A DNA stretch of 64,000 nt, taken from NCBI GenBank assembly GCA_905178155.1, contig CAJINV010000001.1:8817642-8881641 (forward strand). Reading direction: 5' to 3'. The notes under the pieces were generated by a model. It made no database searches, had not been told where the DNA came from, and saw only the letters and a list, made by a program, of their open reading frames with translations. Position numbers and translations under genes: made by a program. Source of the stretch: Amoebophrya sp. A120. Its lineage: Eukaryota > Sar > Dinophyceae > Syndiniales > Amoebophryaceae. Shown piece after piece: positions 35,396 through 46,615 of the stretch (the first letter of the stretch is position 1; every line of letters starts with the position of its first letter).

Positions 35396-38300
35396 ATGGC
35401 TCAGCTAAAACCCGTTGACGCAGAGCGGAAACAGAAGTTTCCATCTCTTTACGGCAAAGAAAGCGCCGCCGCTATCATAGAACGAAAGGAGCTGGAAAGT
35501 CTAGACGTATCAAATTGATGACAAGCGTTTAAGTTTTTTCTGCCTATTTTCTTCTAGTTGTCGTTCAGGTTTTGAGTTCGCTTGTTCTGATGTTTGAGAT
35601 GATTAGCCATTGATATCCTTGACTCTATCAGGTCGAACCGGGCCCAGGGGCTTATTTCGGCCCCGACTCGAGCGGATTCAACGCGTTGGGCAACCAGAGG
35701 TTTTCACGATGTAGGTCTGAGCCCTCCGTGAAATTCGCACAAACAGGCTGGCACGAATGGCGTGGGGTCTTTGTAACGAAGCAACACCGGCCGGCGAAGG
35801 CCGGTGACGACGTGCCGGGGGCAGGAACGTACTGAATTTTCCTTCATGTGTTGATGTTGTCTTCACCAGCCAGTCTCCGGCTCTGAAAGCAAGAGACAGG
35901 ATGAAAAATCGAGTTTATTTACGTCACGAACGGGAACCGGATCCGGAACATCAACATGTATGTGCTTGAGCATCTACAACATCATATAATTCACCTACCA
36001 TGTGATTGTCAACCGCTCGAGTACTACAACAACTCAATCGATTTTTCTTTCACTTTCAAGAATCACGTATCACGATAGGTATTTCGACAGCATCGACCAG
36101 TTGAGCACGATGAACGTAGAAAGCGGTGTCGAAATGCCGAAAGCGCAGCGATTTCCGAAAAAGGCATACTCAAGTGCGTCACCGGGCCCAGCGTACGACA
36201 TTCGAGGAAAGCATCAGAAAGACGTCACGACGATAACGAGGTACAGAGCAGTGTCTTCGCATTGCTTGTAATTGTATCATGTGAACGTAGGTGAGTTCAA
36301 TCATGTTCATGGAATTGCAGCAGTGGAATGGGATTATTAGGTCACAGACGTGCAACAAGTAGGGCGTCGTGCAAGTGCGCTCGGGGAAAGTAATCTGGTT
36401 TATCCGAAATGACTTAAATCTACCTCTACTTCAGGAAAAACAACGCCCAGAGATTCGGGAAGGCAGAGCGATTTGATATGAGCACAAAGAAGGACAGCAT
36501 ATCCGGGAATATCGGGCCAGGACAATACGATCGCAAGGACACTGCCATCAAGCTAGGTATACTCGTTGACACTCCACAGTTCTTGCAAATTCATCTCTAC
36601 CACCTTCTTCAATTACGCAAGTTCATTCTCTGACTTGACATCAGTGTCGCTTATCAGCGTTGCTTAGTGCGTCTTGCATATCGTTTCGCATCGACTCTCA
36701 AAAATGTTATTTGATGCATTCATTGCTAATATGATGTACAGACTACGCATCGGCAAAGTCATTTGGACTGGGGTTATGAACTGCAAAAGTGTCTGGGTCT
36801 GGAAGAATGCAACTTGTGATGCTGAATTTGGATTCCAAAAAAATCTGTATTGCACGAGTACCGAAAGGAATGTAATTTTTGCTACGCGGACAGGGCATTT
36901 GTCATGCGGAATAGGCATCGCGAAGCCCTCAAAAAATCTGTGATGCTAGGGCATGCATCACAGACATCATGGCCAATGCAAAACATGCATGACAAGTCTC
37001 AGAATCTTCCAGACCCAGACAGTTTTACATTTGATAGGGGTTCGAAGCATACCAGCGCGTGGTGTGTCCCGGGTGGGAGAAGGTGGGACTGGGTATTGTG
37101 AGGCAAAATCCCCCCTTCCCATATCGAAACGAAGTTTCTGATGCTGGATTTGCGTACACAAATCAGATTGGTCTTGCAGAAAGTGCTTGGCGGCATTTTC
37201 TAAGCCTGTCTTGGCATGCAGAAGGCTAGCAATTGCGCATGGCAAACAGGTTTGCAGTAGTCGAAAGCGCATGACAGACTTGCTCTGGAATGCGTCAAAT
37301 GGCTCCTATTGCCCTACATGCAAGACAAAGATGATTTGTGGCCGCAAATTAGCATCACAAATTATATCCGTTTTGATATGGGGAGGGGGGATTTTTCATT
37401 TTGATACAGGGAAAGGAATCCAAGGGACCAGGACCACCACTGTGGAGAGATCCGCTGAACGGTATGCCTTTTTACATAGTGTTGAACGTAAAGCAAGGCT
37501 GCTTATTATGCTGTGATGAATGAAATCAATGAATAGATAGAACCTGTTGGTAGTTGTACGTAGGAAATCTTTCGCGTTTCCCATGTAAAATAAAATGTAC
37601 CGAGCAAGGAACAATTATGACATACGCAAACAACAGCAAAAGACGTGAAGACGCACCTGATCCCCAAGGCTAACCGGTGGGGTCCGCGGAAAAAGAGCGA
37701 CGAGGTGCCCGGGCTATCAAATGCAAAAATGTCTGGGTCTGGAAGATTGCGAAATTTGTCATGCTTGTCTGGCATGACCAAAAAGTTTGTGATGCGTGCC
37801 CAAGAAGAGACGCTTTCGCCTGTCATGCAAAAACGCAGTTTGTCATGCGAAAAACGCAACAGAAAGTGAAAGAAGCGCGCATATTTCTCATGCTTGGCTG
37901 TGCATTACAGAGCATTCATCATTCCCAACGCAGCACTACAAGTTTCCAGACCCAGACATTTTTGCAATCCATACTGGCCTGGGATGTACGACCGCGGCGA
38001 GCAGGACTGCAGCAAAGTTACGCTGGAGGGCTGCAGCCTGGCCCAGGTGCCAAACCCAACCTCGATCAAGTTCGGCTATCAAATGTAAAAATGTCTGGGT
38101 CTGGAAGGGTCCAAGGTTTGTCATGCACATTTTGCATGACTCCTGATGTCTGTGATGCATGCCCTAGAATCACAGATTTTGTGAGGGCTTCCTGATGCCT
38201 ATACCGCATGACAAATGCTCTTTCCGTGTAGCAAAATTTGGACTCTCTTCGCTGCTCATGCAATACAGATTTTTTTAGAATCCAAATGCAGCATCACAAG

Positions 38301-38573
38301 TTCCAACTTTCCAGACCCAGACATTTTTGCAATCCATATCGGCAAGCCCAGCACGAAACCCCGTTTCCGACAAAAATTGCTCCTGCAGTGCAACTATGCA
38401 TTGCAAAATTATCGTACTAGTATAAATTGCATCACAAATTTTTTCAAGAAGAAAAATGGAATTTGTAATGCTGATTTACCCAAAAAGGGATATTTGTCAT
38501 GCATGATAGCAATTACTACGAGTACGATACTTTTGCACAGGATAGCAACAACGCCGGATGGGGCTATTTTTAG
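35396..38573 (+). CDS. SHIPPO/STPGR-repeat (GPGxY) microtubule-type protein, 323 aa
   Basis: Eleven exons (35396-35506, 35632-35828, 36079-36240, 36435-36556, 36742-36774, 37042-37093, 37412-37461, 37643-37714, 37979-38076, 38344-38394, 38550-38573) sum to exactly 324 codons. The product carries spaced PG-rich motifs: EPGPGAYF, PGAGTY, ASPGPAYD, NIGPGQYD, KGPGPPLW and VPGPGMYD, the pattern of sperm-tail PG-rich (SHIPPO/ODF3/CIMAP) proteins that line flagellar or cortical microtubules. Several motifs exist only after splicing, which validates the exon model. The last six introns include five introner elements, leaving exons of 24-98 nt. The first three introns and the seventh-exon junction are GT-AG, while the intron before 36742 is also GT-AG (36557-36741). 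It is likely expressed in the flagellated dispersal stage. Confidence 0.9.
36775..37036 (-). mobile_element. introner-like element, family 1, inverted copy
   Basis: Starts TATGAACTGCAAAAGTGTCT and ends cccagacagttttacatttg then ata. A perfect TSD, GGGGT, lies at 36770-36774 and 37037-37041. The internal words tgctagggcatgcatcacag and taatttttgctacgcg are the reverse complements of those in the copies at 32032 and 38077, so this copy is inverted relative to them. I call it minus by that convention. Confidence 0.92.
37094..37406 (+). mobile_element. introner-like element, family 5
   Basis: Left end TATTGTGAGGCAAAATCCCC then CCTTCCCATATC; right end gatatggggaggggggattt then ttcattttgata. The flanks CTGGG (37089-37093) and CAGGG (37407-37411) are a 4-of-5 duplication. 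Removal joins CTG GG to A AAG GAA in phase. Confidence 0.85.
37715..37973 (+). mobile_element. introner-like element, family 1
   Basis: Starts TATCAAATGCAAAAATGTCT and ends agacatttttgcaatccata. The flanks CGGGC (37710-37714) and CTGGC (37974-37978) differ at one base. Keeping the left copy gives the expected VPGPGMYD motif, which suggests splicing removes the element plus the downstream copy. Confidence 0.9.
38077..38338 (+). mobile_element. introner-like element, family 1
   Basis: Starts TATCAAATGTAAAAATGTCT and ends agacatttttgcaatccata. A perfect TSD, TCGGC, lies at 38072-38076 and 38339-38343. The body is co-oriented and closely similar to the copy at 32032. Confidence 0.92.
38395..38544 (+). 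mobile_element. introner-like element, family 4
   Basis: Starts TATGCATTGCAAAATTATCG and ends cgatacttttgcacaggata. A perfect TSD, GCAAC, lies at 38390-38394 and 38545-38549. Removal yields the short final exon of the SHIPPO gene and its TAG stop at 38571-38573. Confidence 0.9.
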
Positions 38574-38909
38574 TTGCGGAGTTCTTGCTTTTTTCAAGTT
38601 GGTGTGCTTTGATTTCAATCTGAACGCGATAACATCAACGACTTGTTGCCGCCAGAAAAAGGCCAATGTCTTTTAGAAATGCAAAATTATAAATTTTACA
38701 GTAAATGCTCTTGTGGTGCTTTTTCTTTTTGTGAGCCAACGAAGGCTGCACGCCAGCGATCTCCGTATGCTGACGAAGGTGGAGCTTGTTGCAAGCTGTA
38801 ATGTTGTCAAAGCAACATCGTCGGCATGGAGATGATCATCATTGGCCGGGACAAGTGCAAGACAGTAGAGCGGCTTTTACTTTATTCAAAAACACATTAT
38901 TCAATCTCA
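38574..38909. other. short intergenic region
   Basis: About 340 bp with no supported feature between the SHIPPO gene and the next signal-peptide exon. Confidence 0.5.
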
Positions 38910-39851
38910 ATGAACAACAAACTCTCCGTTTCCTTTTTCCTTTTATCTATCGCTATCGCAGAACCGAATCCGAAATGTTTAAGTGTAAGTGAACTCCTGA
39001 AGATGATCCATCAACAAGAACTTGTAAGAAATATGGTACATCATCGAAACCTGTAGGGTCTTCCTCTTCCCCGTTCCGAGGTAGGGACTCTGCTGGTTGA
39101 TGTGGATGGCAACAGCACGGCTCGCATTTTTCAAACAAAAACTGTACATAGGATTGTGGTGTAACAAAATACACGGGGATGAAACCTGTATACTAAAGAA
39201 GGAAGATACGACTGCACAGCTCTTATTTGTGCGGTTGCACTGGGCTAGAAACACGATGTCCCCTTCGGCTGGCGTGGTCGCTGAAACGAGTAAGATTATC
39301 GACGAAGGATGTGGCTCCGAGATCATTGATTCGTTCGCATCAAACGCCACCCTCAAGCGAAATTTCAAATTCAGGCGATCTCATTTACGATCGAAAAAAG
39401 CCGACGATCTTTTGCTTCTAGTGTGAAAGATCATTGTGATCCATGGGATCTTAAAGTGCCCGAATCGATCTTGGTCTTGCTCGATGGTGTTGGTGATATT
39501 GAAAAAGATAGATCCTCATCCTCCACGATAGATTGATTTTGATATAGCAAGAGGATCGACCACACCATCCTGCACGACACCTCCTCGACGGGGATATGGA
39601 GGCCGCACGCATGGAAGGCGAAAACTTGCGGTTGGAACCCAGGCGCGTCACCGGAGCGGGTGCCCCAGGACGGGGGGCACCCGAACAGGTATAATTCCAC
39701 TTCATACACATGCGGTTTTTTGGAGAATGAGGACCATCACTCTCATGCTGGCGCGGTTGCTTCCCCCCCATACAACACCCAGGTCCATTTCCACCACACG
39801 GGCAGCATGACCATCGATCGCTACTACGGCCACGGGGCGTCGCGGTGGTGA
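38910..39851 (+). CDS. small secreted protein, family unknown, 220 aa (model tentative)
   Basis: ATG 38910 begins MNNKLSVSFFLLSIAIAEPN, a textbook signal peptide with likely cleavage after SIAIA. Exons 38910-38984, 39057-39143, 39220-39420 and 39552-39851 join in phase 0 through GT-AG introns to 221 codons. The last exon is rich in His, Asn and Gly (HHSHAGAV, HFHHTGSM). Nothing is recognised. The third exon could be read in an alternative frame, and the acceptors at 39219 and 39551 were chosen because they keep phase, so the model needs transcript support. Confidence 0.5.
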
Positions 39852-40370
39852 TTGGACGGAACATCTGGAAACGGCACCATGGGAATTTGTTGATCGATGA
39901 ACGGAGAAACGACAACGAACAGAAGATGAAATCTTGAAATCCGGATCGAAGACACAATGACATTTGGATGCTGAATAGAAAAAATTATTATTGGAAAGGA
40001 ACTCATCCTGCTGACGAAAGAATCTTGAAACCTAGATTCTCTTCAACCTCTCTTTGTATTTGAACGATCGAAAAAATATCTCACTTCGAACAGATTTCAT
40101 TAGAATATGTAATTCGGTATTTTATCACTCTGTTGGTTTTTTTGAAGAAAGAAAGAATCGGATCAGGAAATTGTTTTTATTGCGAAAGCAGTTGTCGTTG
40201 CAAATCTAGGAGTCTCTTGTTGTTTATCACTATTTAGAAAAAATCGAAGGTTATACTTTTATAGGAATAGTCTGGTGAAATTGATGGCAATGAGATCGGA
40301 GATGAAGAGATGGCGATCAAGTTGGACACTTTTAGGGCCTTGAACATTTGATGCCGTGCCCGGGCACGGA

Positions 40371-40422
<52 letters not shown>

Positions 40423-40615
40423 GGATCAGGCGAGATCACGACCTATGAATCTATCAGTTCTTTTCGAAAGAGTAACAGTAAGAGCAGGTGTTGCATGTTG
40501 AGTGAGGACAGGTCATTTTTCCCCGAAAACGACCTTAGCAGCAACTGCAACAAAACAATGTTGCGATGCGCTACTAGTTAATTTCTACTTTAATTACGTG
40601 CACACGACAGAAATC
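39852..40615. other. intergenic region with a tetranucleotide microsatellite
   Basis: AT-rich. The only notable feature is the (GAAA)13 tract at 40369-40420, about 200 bp upstream of the adenylation-fusion start codon. Confidence 0.6.
40369..40420. repeat. (GAAA)13 microsatellite
   Basis: Thirteen perfect tandem copies of GAAA, preceded by a short palindrome (gtgcccgggcac). Length is expected to vary between isolates. Confidence 0.95.
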
Positions 40616-43600
40616 ATGAAAGCGGAAATGTCTTCTTCGAGCTCCGCAAGCGGTCAGGTCGTGCGAGGAGCGAATCCGCGCACGGCTCAGCGGCAGCGCC
40701 TGGTGGATGAGCAGATTCGTCGCGCCGAGCAGGATCTCCACTGGTGGACACCAGGGCCTGAGGATTCGCAGCGGAACCAAGATGTTTGGCTTTCCAATCC
40801 TTTTGCCGTCGACGCACTGATGCTGCAGCGACACCAGGTGAACCAGTCGCAAGAACAAAGCCGCTATTTGAAAGAGATGGTAAAACATCAAGATCAAGCT
40901 CCTTCGTCGGGCTCTGGTCTTGCATCGAGTGCAGCAGAGCCTCACTACCGCTCCCTTCTCAAAGAGGCGCATCCGCCGTGGTACGAGTGGGCCACCGGCG
41001 CCTTCACAAACGCAGCCTTCAACGAAGTCGATCGGTGGGTAGCGCGCGGCGCCGGACCTTGTCCGTGTTTTATCCACGAGCGTGCTGCAGAAGGTGGAGG
41101 TGCTCCTTCTTGTTCAAATGCACAAGAGGATCAGCTGGGAACGCGGCCAACGTCGTCCGCCGATTCTTGTAAAAGGCAAAATGAAAATACTAAATCGACT
41201 TCAAATATCACCACGTACAACGATCTGCTGCTGCACTCGAGCTTTGCTGCTTCCGAGCTTTTCTCCAAATTGGAACTTCCGGATCGCGTGTTAATCGTCG
41301 GACCGAATATCTTATCAAATGCAAAAAGTCTGGGTCTGGAAGAAAACAAACGTGTGATGCGCATTTTAGAACACAGAAAAATCTCTCATGCATAGGTAGC
41401 AAAAGCTGCCTGCTTTCTGTCACCAAAATGGGGGACTTGTCATGCGGATTCGGCATTGCGGAAGCTTCTCGAAACCTGTGATGCTAAAGCTTCCATGCCA
41501 GACCTTTTGTGTCATGCAAAAACAGCATACTCTTCCAGACCCAGACATTTTTACATTTGATACATCTACGACCACGTGGTGTTTGCCGAGGCGTGCAAGC
41601 GCAAGGGCCTCGTGTACACCTGTCTGCCCGAAACCATATCCGCCGAGATCGCCATCGACCGCATGAAGCAACTGGACGTGGCCGCGGTCGTCATCCTGTT
41701 CCCTTCAACAAACGCGGAGCTGCACCCGGTGGGTGGGTGCTTCATGCCCAGCACACAACCCTTGCTCGCCGAAATCGACACAGATGAGGCGGAGGCGAAG
41801 GTGATCGTGCAAAGAACAGAGGAGTACAACGCCGCAGAGGACACTAGCTCTTGGGTTCCTGCAACAGACGAAGTAGAAAGTAGGAAGCGCGTGAAAATTA
41901 CGAACGGTGCACCGGAATTTTTATCTGCCCCTTCATCATCGTCCACATCGTCTTCACCACCTCTGGCAGCCCCCACCCGCGGGAACGCGAGCTCGAATAG
42001 CATGACAAACCTACTCGACCTGGCAGTGAAACTGGCGCGCCGGGAAGACGAAAAGAAGCGGCCAAAGTTCCAAGTTTTTGTTTCGGATCTGGAGACGTTC
42101 AAGAACTCCGGGCGGATGCGGCAGGGGGAGTACTGCAAAGCACTAAAAAAGTTCGTGTGTATCAAGACGTTCGTAGAACAAAGCGAAAAGATGAAACGGG
42201 CGCGAATGTACTTCAACCTGGCACGGCAGCTGCTCCATCCGGGGACCAGCCGTGCGGCGCTGAGGGAAATGCAAACCAATCGCCTCGAGTACGATTCTGC
42301 CGGAGTAAAGAAAGACAGTGACAAGAACGCCGCTTCCACGATGACGCTCCAGTCGCTCCTGCTATCTAGAACGGAAATAGCGCAAGACGCTGGCTCACTA
42401 TCAGTAATATCTTCCGGTACAGATGAGAAGACGCAAAGCCAAAGTAGCAACAGCACTAAGGAAGAGCTCGACCGTGTCGATGTCCTGCTGCGACGCCATT
42501 TTTGCCAGAGGCAAACCCTTTTCGCGGACCATAACACTACTGCTGCTGGCGTGGAGAAAATACACTCTACCCGCAAAAGAAGTGAAGGAAGCTCGGACAC
42601 TGATGAGTCATCAAGTCGTGATTGTGCAGCATCTAGTTTTAGTACTCCGACTCCAACTACTTCATCTTCATCAGCATCGCCTGACTCTGCATCAAATGGG
42701 GCAACGAACACAAAACCTTCCTCGCTTATCCCGCTTACATTTTACGAGTACTGTTGCACGCACTTCGGTTCGCCGGTTCCGGTCCACCCCTCGTACCCGT
42801 TGTTCATCGTTTACACCAGCGGCTCCACCGGCCCGCCGAAGCCTATCGTGCACACCCACGGCAGTTTATTGATGGGCGTCTGTGCCTCCATGAATGAGAT
42901 TTTTGCGGAAAAGACGAACGACAACGACCTTTGTTCATCTGAAGTGTTGGACACCAGGGCAAAAAACATCGTAGAAGCGGGCGCGACGTCTTCGGGTACT
43001 GAAACTGTCGAAAACGAGGGCCGTGCTGTCACGGCTCCTGGCGCTTCTACAACTGCGACGGTCGTCCGCACCCACAGTGCGAGGAAGTTCCGCGACAACG
43101 ACAAATTTCTTGTCCTGGCTACGCCGGCGTGGATCACGGGGCAGAGCTACATGATCACCGGTGCGCTGGCGATGGGGATTCCATCTGTGCTGCTCGAAGG
43201 TTCACCCACAACCCCGTCGCCGACGCGCTTCGCCGAGGTCATTCAGCGGAATGGCGTCACGCTGTTCAAGGCCGGGAGCACCTTTCTCCGGGGCGTCATG
43301 GCCGATTTTTTTCAACGAAAGAAGAAGACACAAGAAGGCGATGCTGTCCCTTGTCCAGATGGAGGCACGACGGCACTTGAAGGCGTGTTGGAGCAGGAGC
43401 CCAAGGAGCAAGAGGAAACGAGCCAAGAGCCTTGTTGTAAAAGTACATCTCGTCGTCCGGCGCTTTCGCTCAAGCAGATGTGTCAGACGCTTCGCGCCGG
43501 CGTGTTCTGCGCGGAGCCGGTCAGCCCCGTAGTGCATGAGTTTGCAGTCGAAAACTTGTGCGCGAACTACCGAAACTGCTACTGGGGCACCGAGCACGGG

Positions 43601-46600
43601 AGCATCGTCTTTGCGTCACCCGAAGTGGTCACGCCGGGAGAAGTCGGCATGCGTCCGCTCCCCTGGGTCGCGGTCCAGCATCCGAAGAGATCTATGGGAG
43701 CGAATTTTCCTGCATGCAGATGCAGCTCCGATGATCAGGACCGAAGCAGTACCGCTCCTGACCAAGAAGCCGGTGTTGCTGGACGAGTTCCTGTCGACGC
43801 GGAAAGGAAAAGCGCCCCTCGTCAGCCCCAAGAACCAATTACAGACGCCCTCGTCGAGCAGGAACATGAAGCTGCCGCCACTAATGTAGTCGATCTGCGT
43901 CTCGACCTGTCCGACCGTGGGATCCCGTTTCCCTCCCTGGCACAAACCGTCTGGGGAGATTTGAAAGGGTTCGAGCTGCAGCCAGGTGATATCGAGGAGC
44001 AGCGCTCCACCGCCTACGGACGCGCTTTCCCTACCGTCGTCCTGTCGCAGAAAATCGTGAACCGCTGGCGGGGGAATCTCCGGTTGTGGAAGCAAACGTA
44101 CTTTCCAGAGCTGTGGGCGCGCGAAGAAAGGGAAACGAAGTTGCGGCGTGGTGGGGCTGCAGTCGCCGGTGGCTCAGGATTTGGTACGACCGGGGACCGC
44201 GGCCATCATTCACGTTGTAGTGCACCTACTGAAGATGTTGGAGAAAACAACAACGAGCCGCAGAGTTCAACACCATCTTCTTCCAGCAGTTTCTGTCGCA
44301 AAGATCCCGTAGAAGAACCGCCTGTGGTGAGTTTCGTGCAGGGCGACTCCGTCTACTACGACGAAACAGCCGATCTGTACTATTTCCGCGGTCGCAGCGA
44401 CGATGTGCTTAATGTCGGCGGTGTGCGGGTTGGCACCGGCGAGATTGAGTCTGCCTTGCTGCAGAAGCAAAAATCGGCAAAGCTCTGCGTCGCAGCCGCT
44501 CCGGACAAGCTCGCCGGCCAGGTGCCGGTCGTGTTCTACGAAAGAAACAAGAACTCCGCAGCTGGGAACAGTATGAGCGAAAGTCAACAATCGCTAGACT
44601 TTTCCGCTCTGCGGGAAGCGGTGCGAGTCTATGTCGGCTCCGCCGCGGTGCCGAGGTATTTCATTCCTTTGAACCAGCTGCCGAGCACTATCACGGGGAA
44701 GTTTACGCGCGGTCTGCTGAAAAAGATGCTCGAAGACGTCGAGTACCAGCCCGCATCGGTGGCAACGTTGCAAAACGCCGCAAGTGTATTGCAAGACCTG
44801 AGACGCGCGATCAAAAAGCACTTTCTACTGATGGATGTGAACGAGGAAGAAGATGAAGTAGATCGACACGACCCTGGTCGAGTACATCAGAAGAGAGCTT
44901 CTGAGAAGGAAAAAGATGCTGACGAAGCAGGAGATCATTTTCTCGTCTTTGAAAGCGACGATCTGCACCGGCTACTGCAGGACCAGGGCTACGCGCAAAG
45001 CGTCCCCCTCATTCAGCTCGGGCTGGACTCGATGGATCTGACCAGATTGCGCGACTCGCTCGCGCAGAACTACGATATCCGCTTTCCAAACACGTTTGGC
45101 GCGGGCGTAAACAGCCTCCAGAGTCAAACGCTTGAACAGCTCCGGGAGCTCGCCGACCAGAGTTTGGAAAAGCAAGGCTTGCGGAAACGCATACTAGCGA
45201 ACAGTTGGAGTCCTGTTGCAACAGGCGCAGCTGGTGACCACCAGGCCCAAACGGAAAAATCGGAAGGTCCTTTATCTCAGTCAACTACCGCTGATGTGTG
45301 CGCGCTGCACCTCAACACCAGCTGTAAGAAAAGTAGCGCGACCCAACGCGACAGCACCCTTCCTCCAGCGAGAAATGATGCTGTCGCCACACTGCCGGCG
45401 CACGCGAGGGAGCGAGACCTTCCAGAGTACGATGTGGAAGATCCGAATAAGAAGTACTTCTTCTGCAAGAAACAGCAGCGCAACATACCGATTTTGCAGT
45501 ACACGACAAAGTTCGGAGGCCTCAAAGCCTGCAAGGTGGGCGATCTGAAGCACGTTGTCAACTTGCTGATGGACGCTGACCAGAAACTACTCAAGCATCT
45601 CGAAGAGGGAAGTAGAAAAACACAAGAACATTGGGACCCACGCTTTTACCGGTGCCGCAACGACTCGAATGCGTTACACTGGGCCTGCACGTCGGGAAAC
45701 CTCACACTGGTGAAGCTGCTGCTCGACTGGATTTTTCTGCAGGACAGTAAGGATAATCATGGCAAGAACCTGGGGGACACGGTTCTGAACCACAAAAACA
45801 AGGAGGGGCGCACACCCGTGATGTTTGCGTGCAAGTACGGGCATCTGGAGGTCGTCAAATACCTGTATACCCTCGCGGAAGAGGAAAGGAAACGGGAAAA
45901 GGCGGGGAAGATGCATCTATTCCGCAACTCCGTACGCGGCACGTTCCAGCTCAGTCCGGAGCCTCTGGAGCCTGCTGTGATCCACCACCTCCGGATCGCG
46001 AACTTCGAGGTGGAGTCCAACGATGGCAGCAACGCGTTTGACTGGGCAATGTACTCCGGCAATCTGGACTTGATCACGTACCTGTGCGACATGCGCCCGG
46101 ACGCGCTGCTCCGCCGCAACAAGTTCGGGTGCGCCGCCGTCCACTGGGCGGCCAGCGGCGGCCGGGTGCCGGTGCTGCAGTGGCTGGCGCGGGTGGGCGA
46201 GGCAGAGGGGAAAGCGCGCAATAACGCCTATGTCGATATCTTCAACGACGCCGGCCATTCCGCAGTGTCGAAGGCTGCCTGGTTTGGGCACCGGGGCGCA
46301 CTGGAATTTCTGTTGCTCGGAGAGGAAGAGGAGGTATCGCCCACTGCAGCACACGCGGCGACGGCGACCGACGCTCTTGCACAAAAATGCAGTCCGGCCG
46401 TTCGGAGATTGAATCTCAAATGGCAACTCGCCGTACCTGACGCAACGGGGCTGACTCCCATCGACCTCGCCCGCATGGGGCAACACCCGGAACTCGCGAC
46501 TTGGCTCCAGGGTTTGCCCATTCCAGACGTCGAGTGGAGTTATCAGGAAGCTGTGGACGCGGGAAGCGGAGACATGAAAAAGACGGTTGTGATCACAAGC

Positions 46601-46615
46601 ATTCGAGACGTGTGA
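40616..46615 (+). CDS. adenylate-forming enzyme - carrier domain - ankyrin repeat fusion, 1,914 aa
   Basis: Exons 40616-41312 and 41568-46615 join across one introner to exactly 1,915 codons. Residues about 100-1290 form an acyl-CoA synthetase/NRPS-type adenylation domain: NEVDRWVARG near the N-terminus as in acetyl-CoA synthetases, the P-loop YTSGSTGPPKP at about 647, WGTEHGSIVF, the YYFRGRSDDVLNVGGVRV hinge at about 1170, and TITGKFTRGLLKK with the catalytic Lys at about 1275. Long acidic Ser-rich inserts separate the core motifs. A phosphopantetheine carrier follows (LIQLGLDSMDLTRLRD, Ser at about 1384). Residues about 1596-1890 hold five or six ankyrin repeats (NALHWACTSGNLTLVKLLL, RTPVMFACKYGHLEVVKYL). 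It probably activates a small carboxylic acid and loads it on its own carrier; there is no reductase, thioesterase or condensation domain. The substrate is unknown. Confidence 0.9.
41313..41562 (+). mobile_element. introner-like element, family 1
   Basis: Starts TATCAAATGCAAAAAGTCTG and ends CCCAGACATTTTTACATTTG then ATA. The flanks TATCT (41308-41312) and CATCT (41563-41567) are a 4-of-5 duplication. Removal joins AAT ATC T to AC GAC CAC in phase. The body is a close relative of the copy at 26920. Confidence 0.9.

Noticed and set aside
39451-39963. A 170-codon minus-strand frame
   Set aside because: Cys/Arg/Ser-rich with no motif; the plus strand here fits a phase-consistent exon ending the secreted-protein model.
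41566-42711. A 381-codon minus-strand frame opposite the adenylation gene
   Set aside because: The plus strand encodes clear adenylation-domain motifs in this region; the antisense frame is a shadow of Ser/Asp-rich codons.
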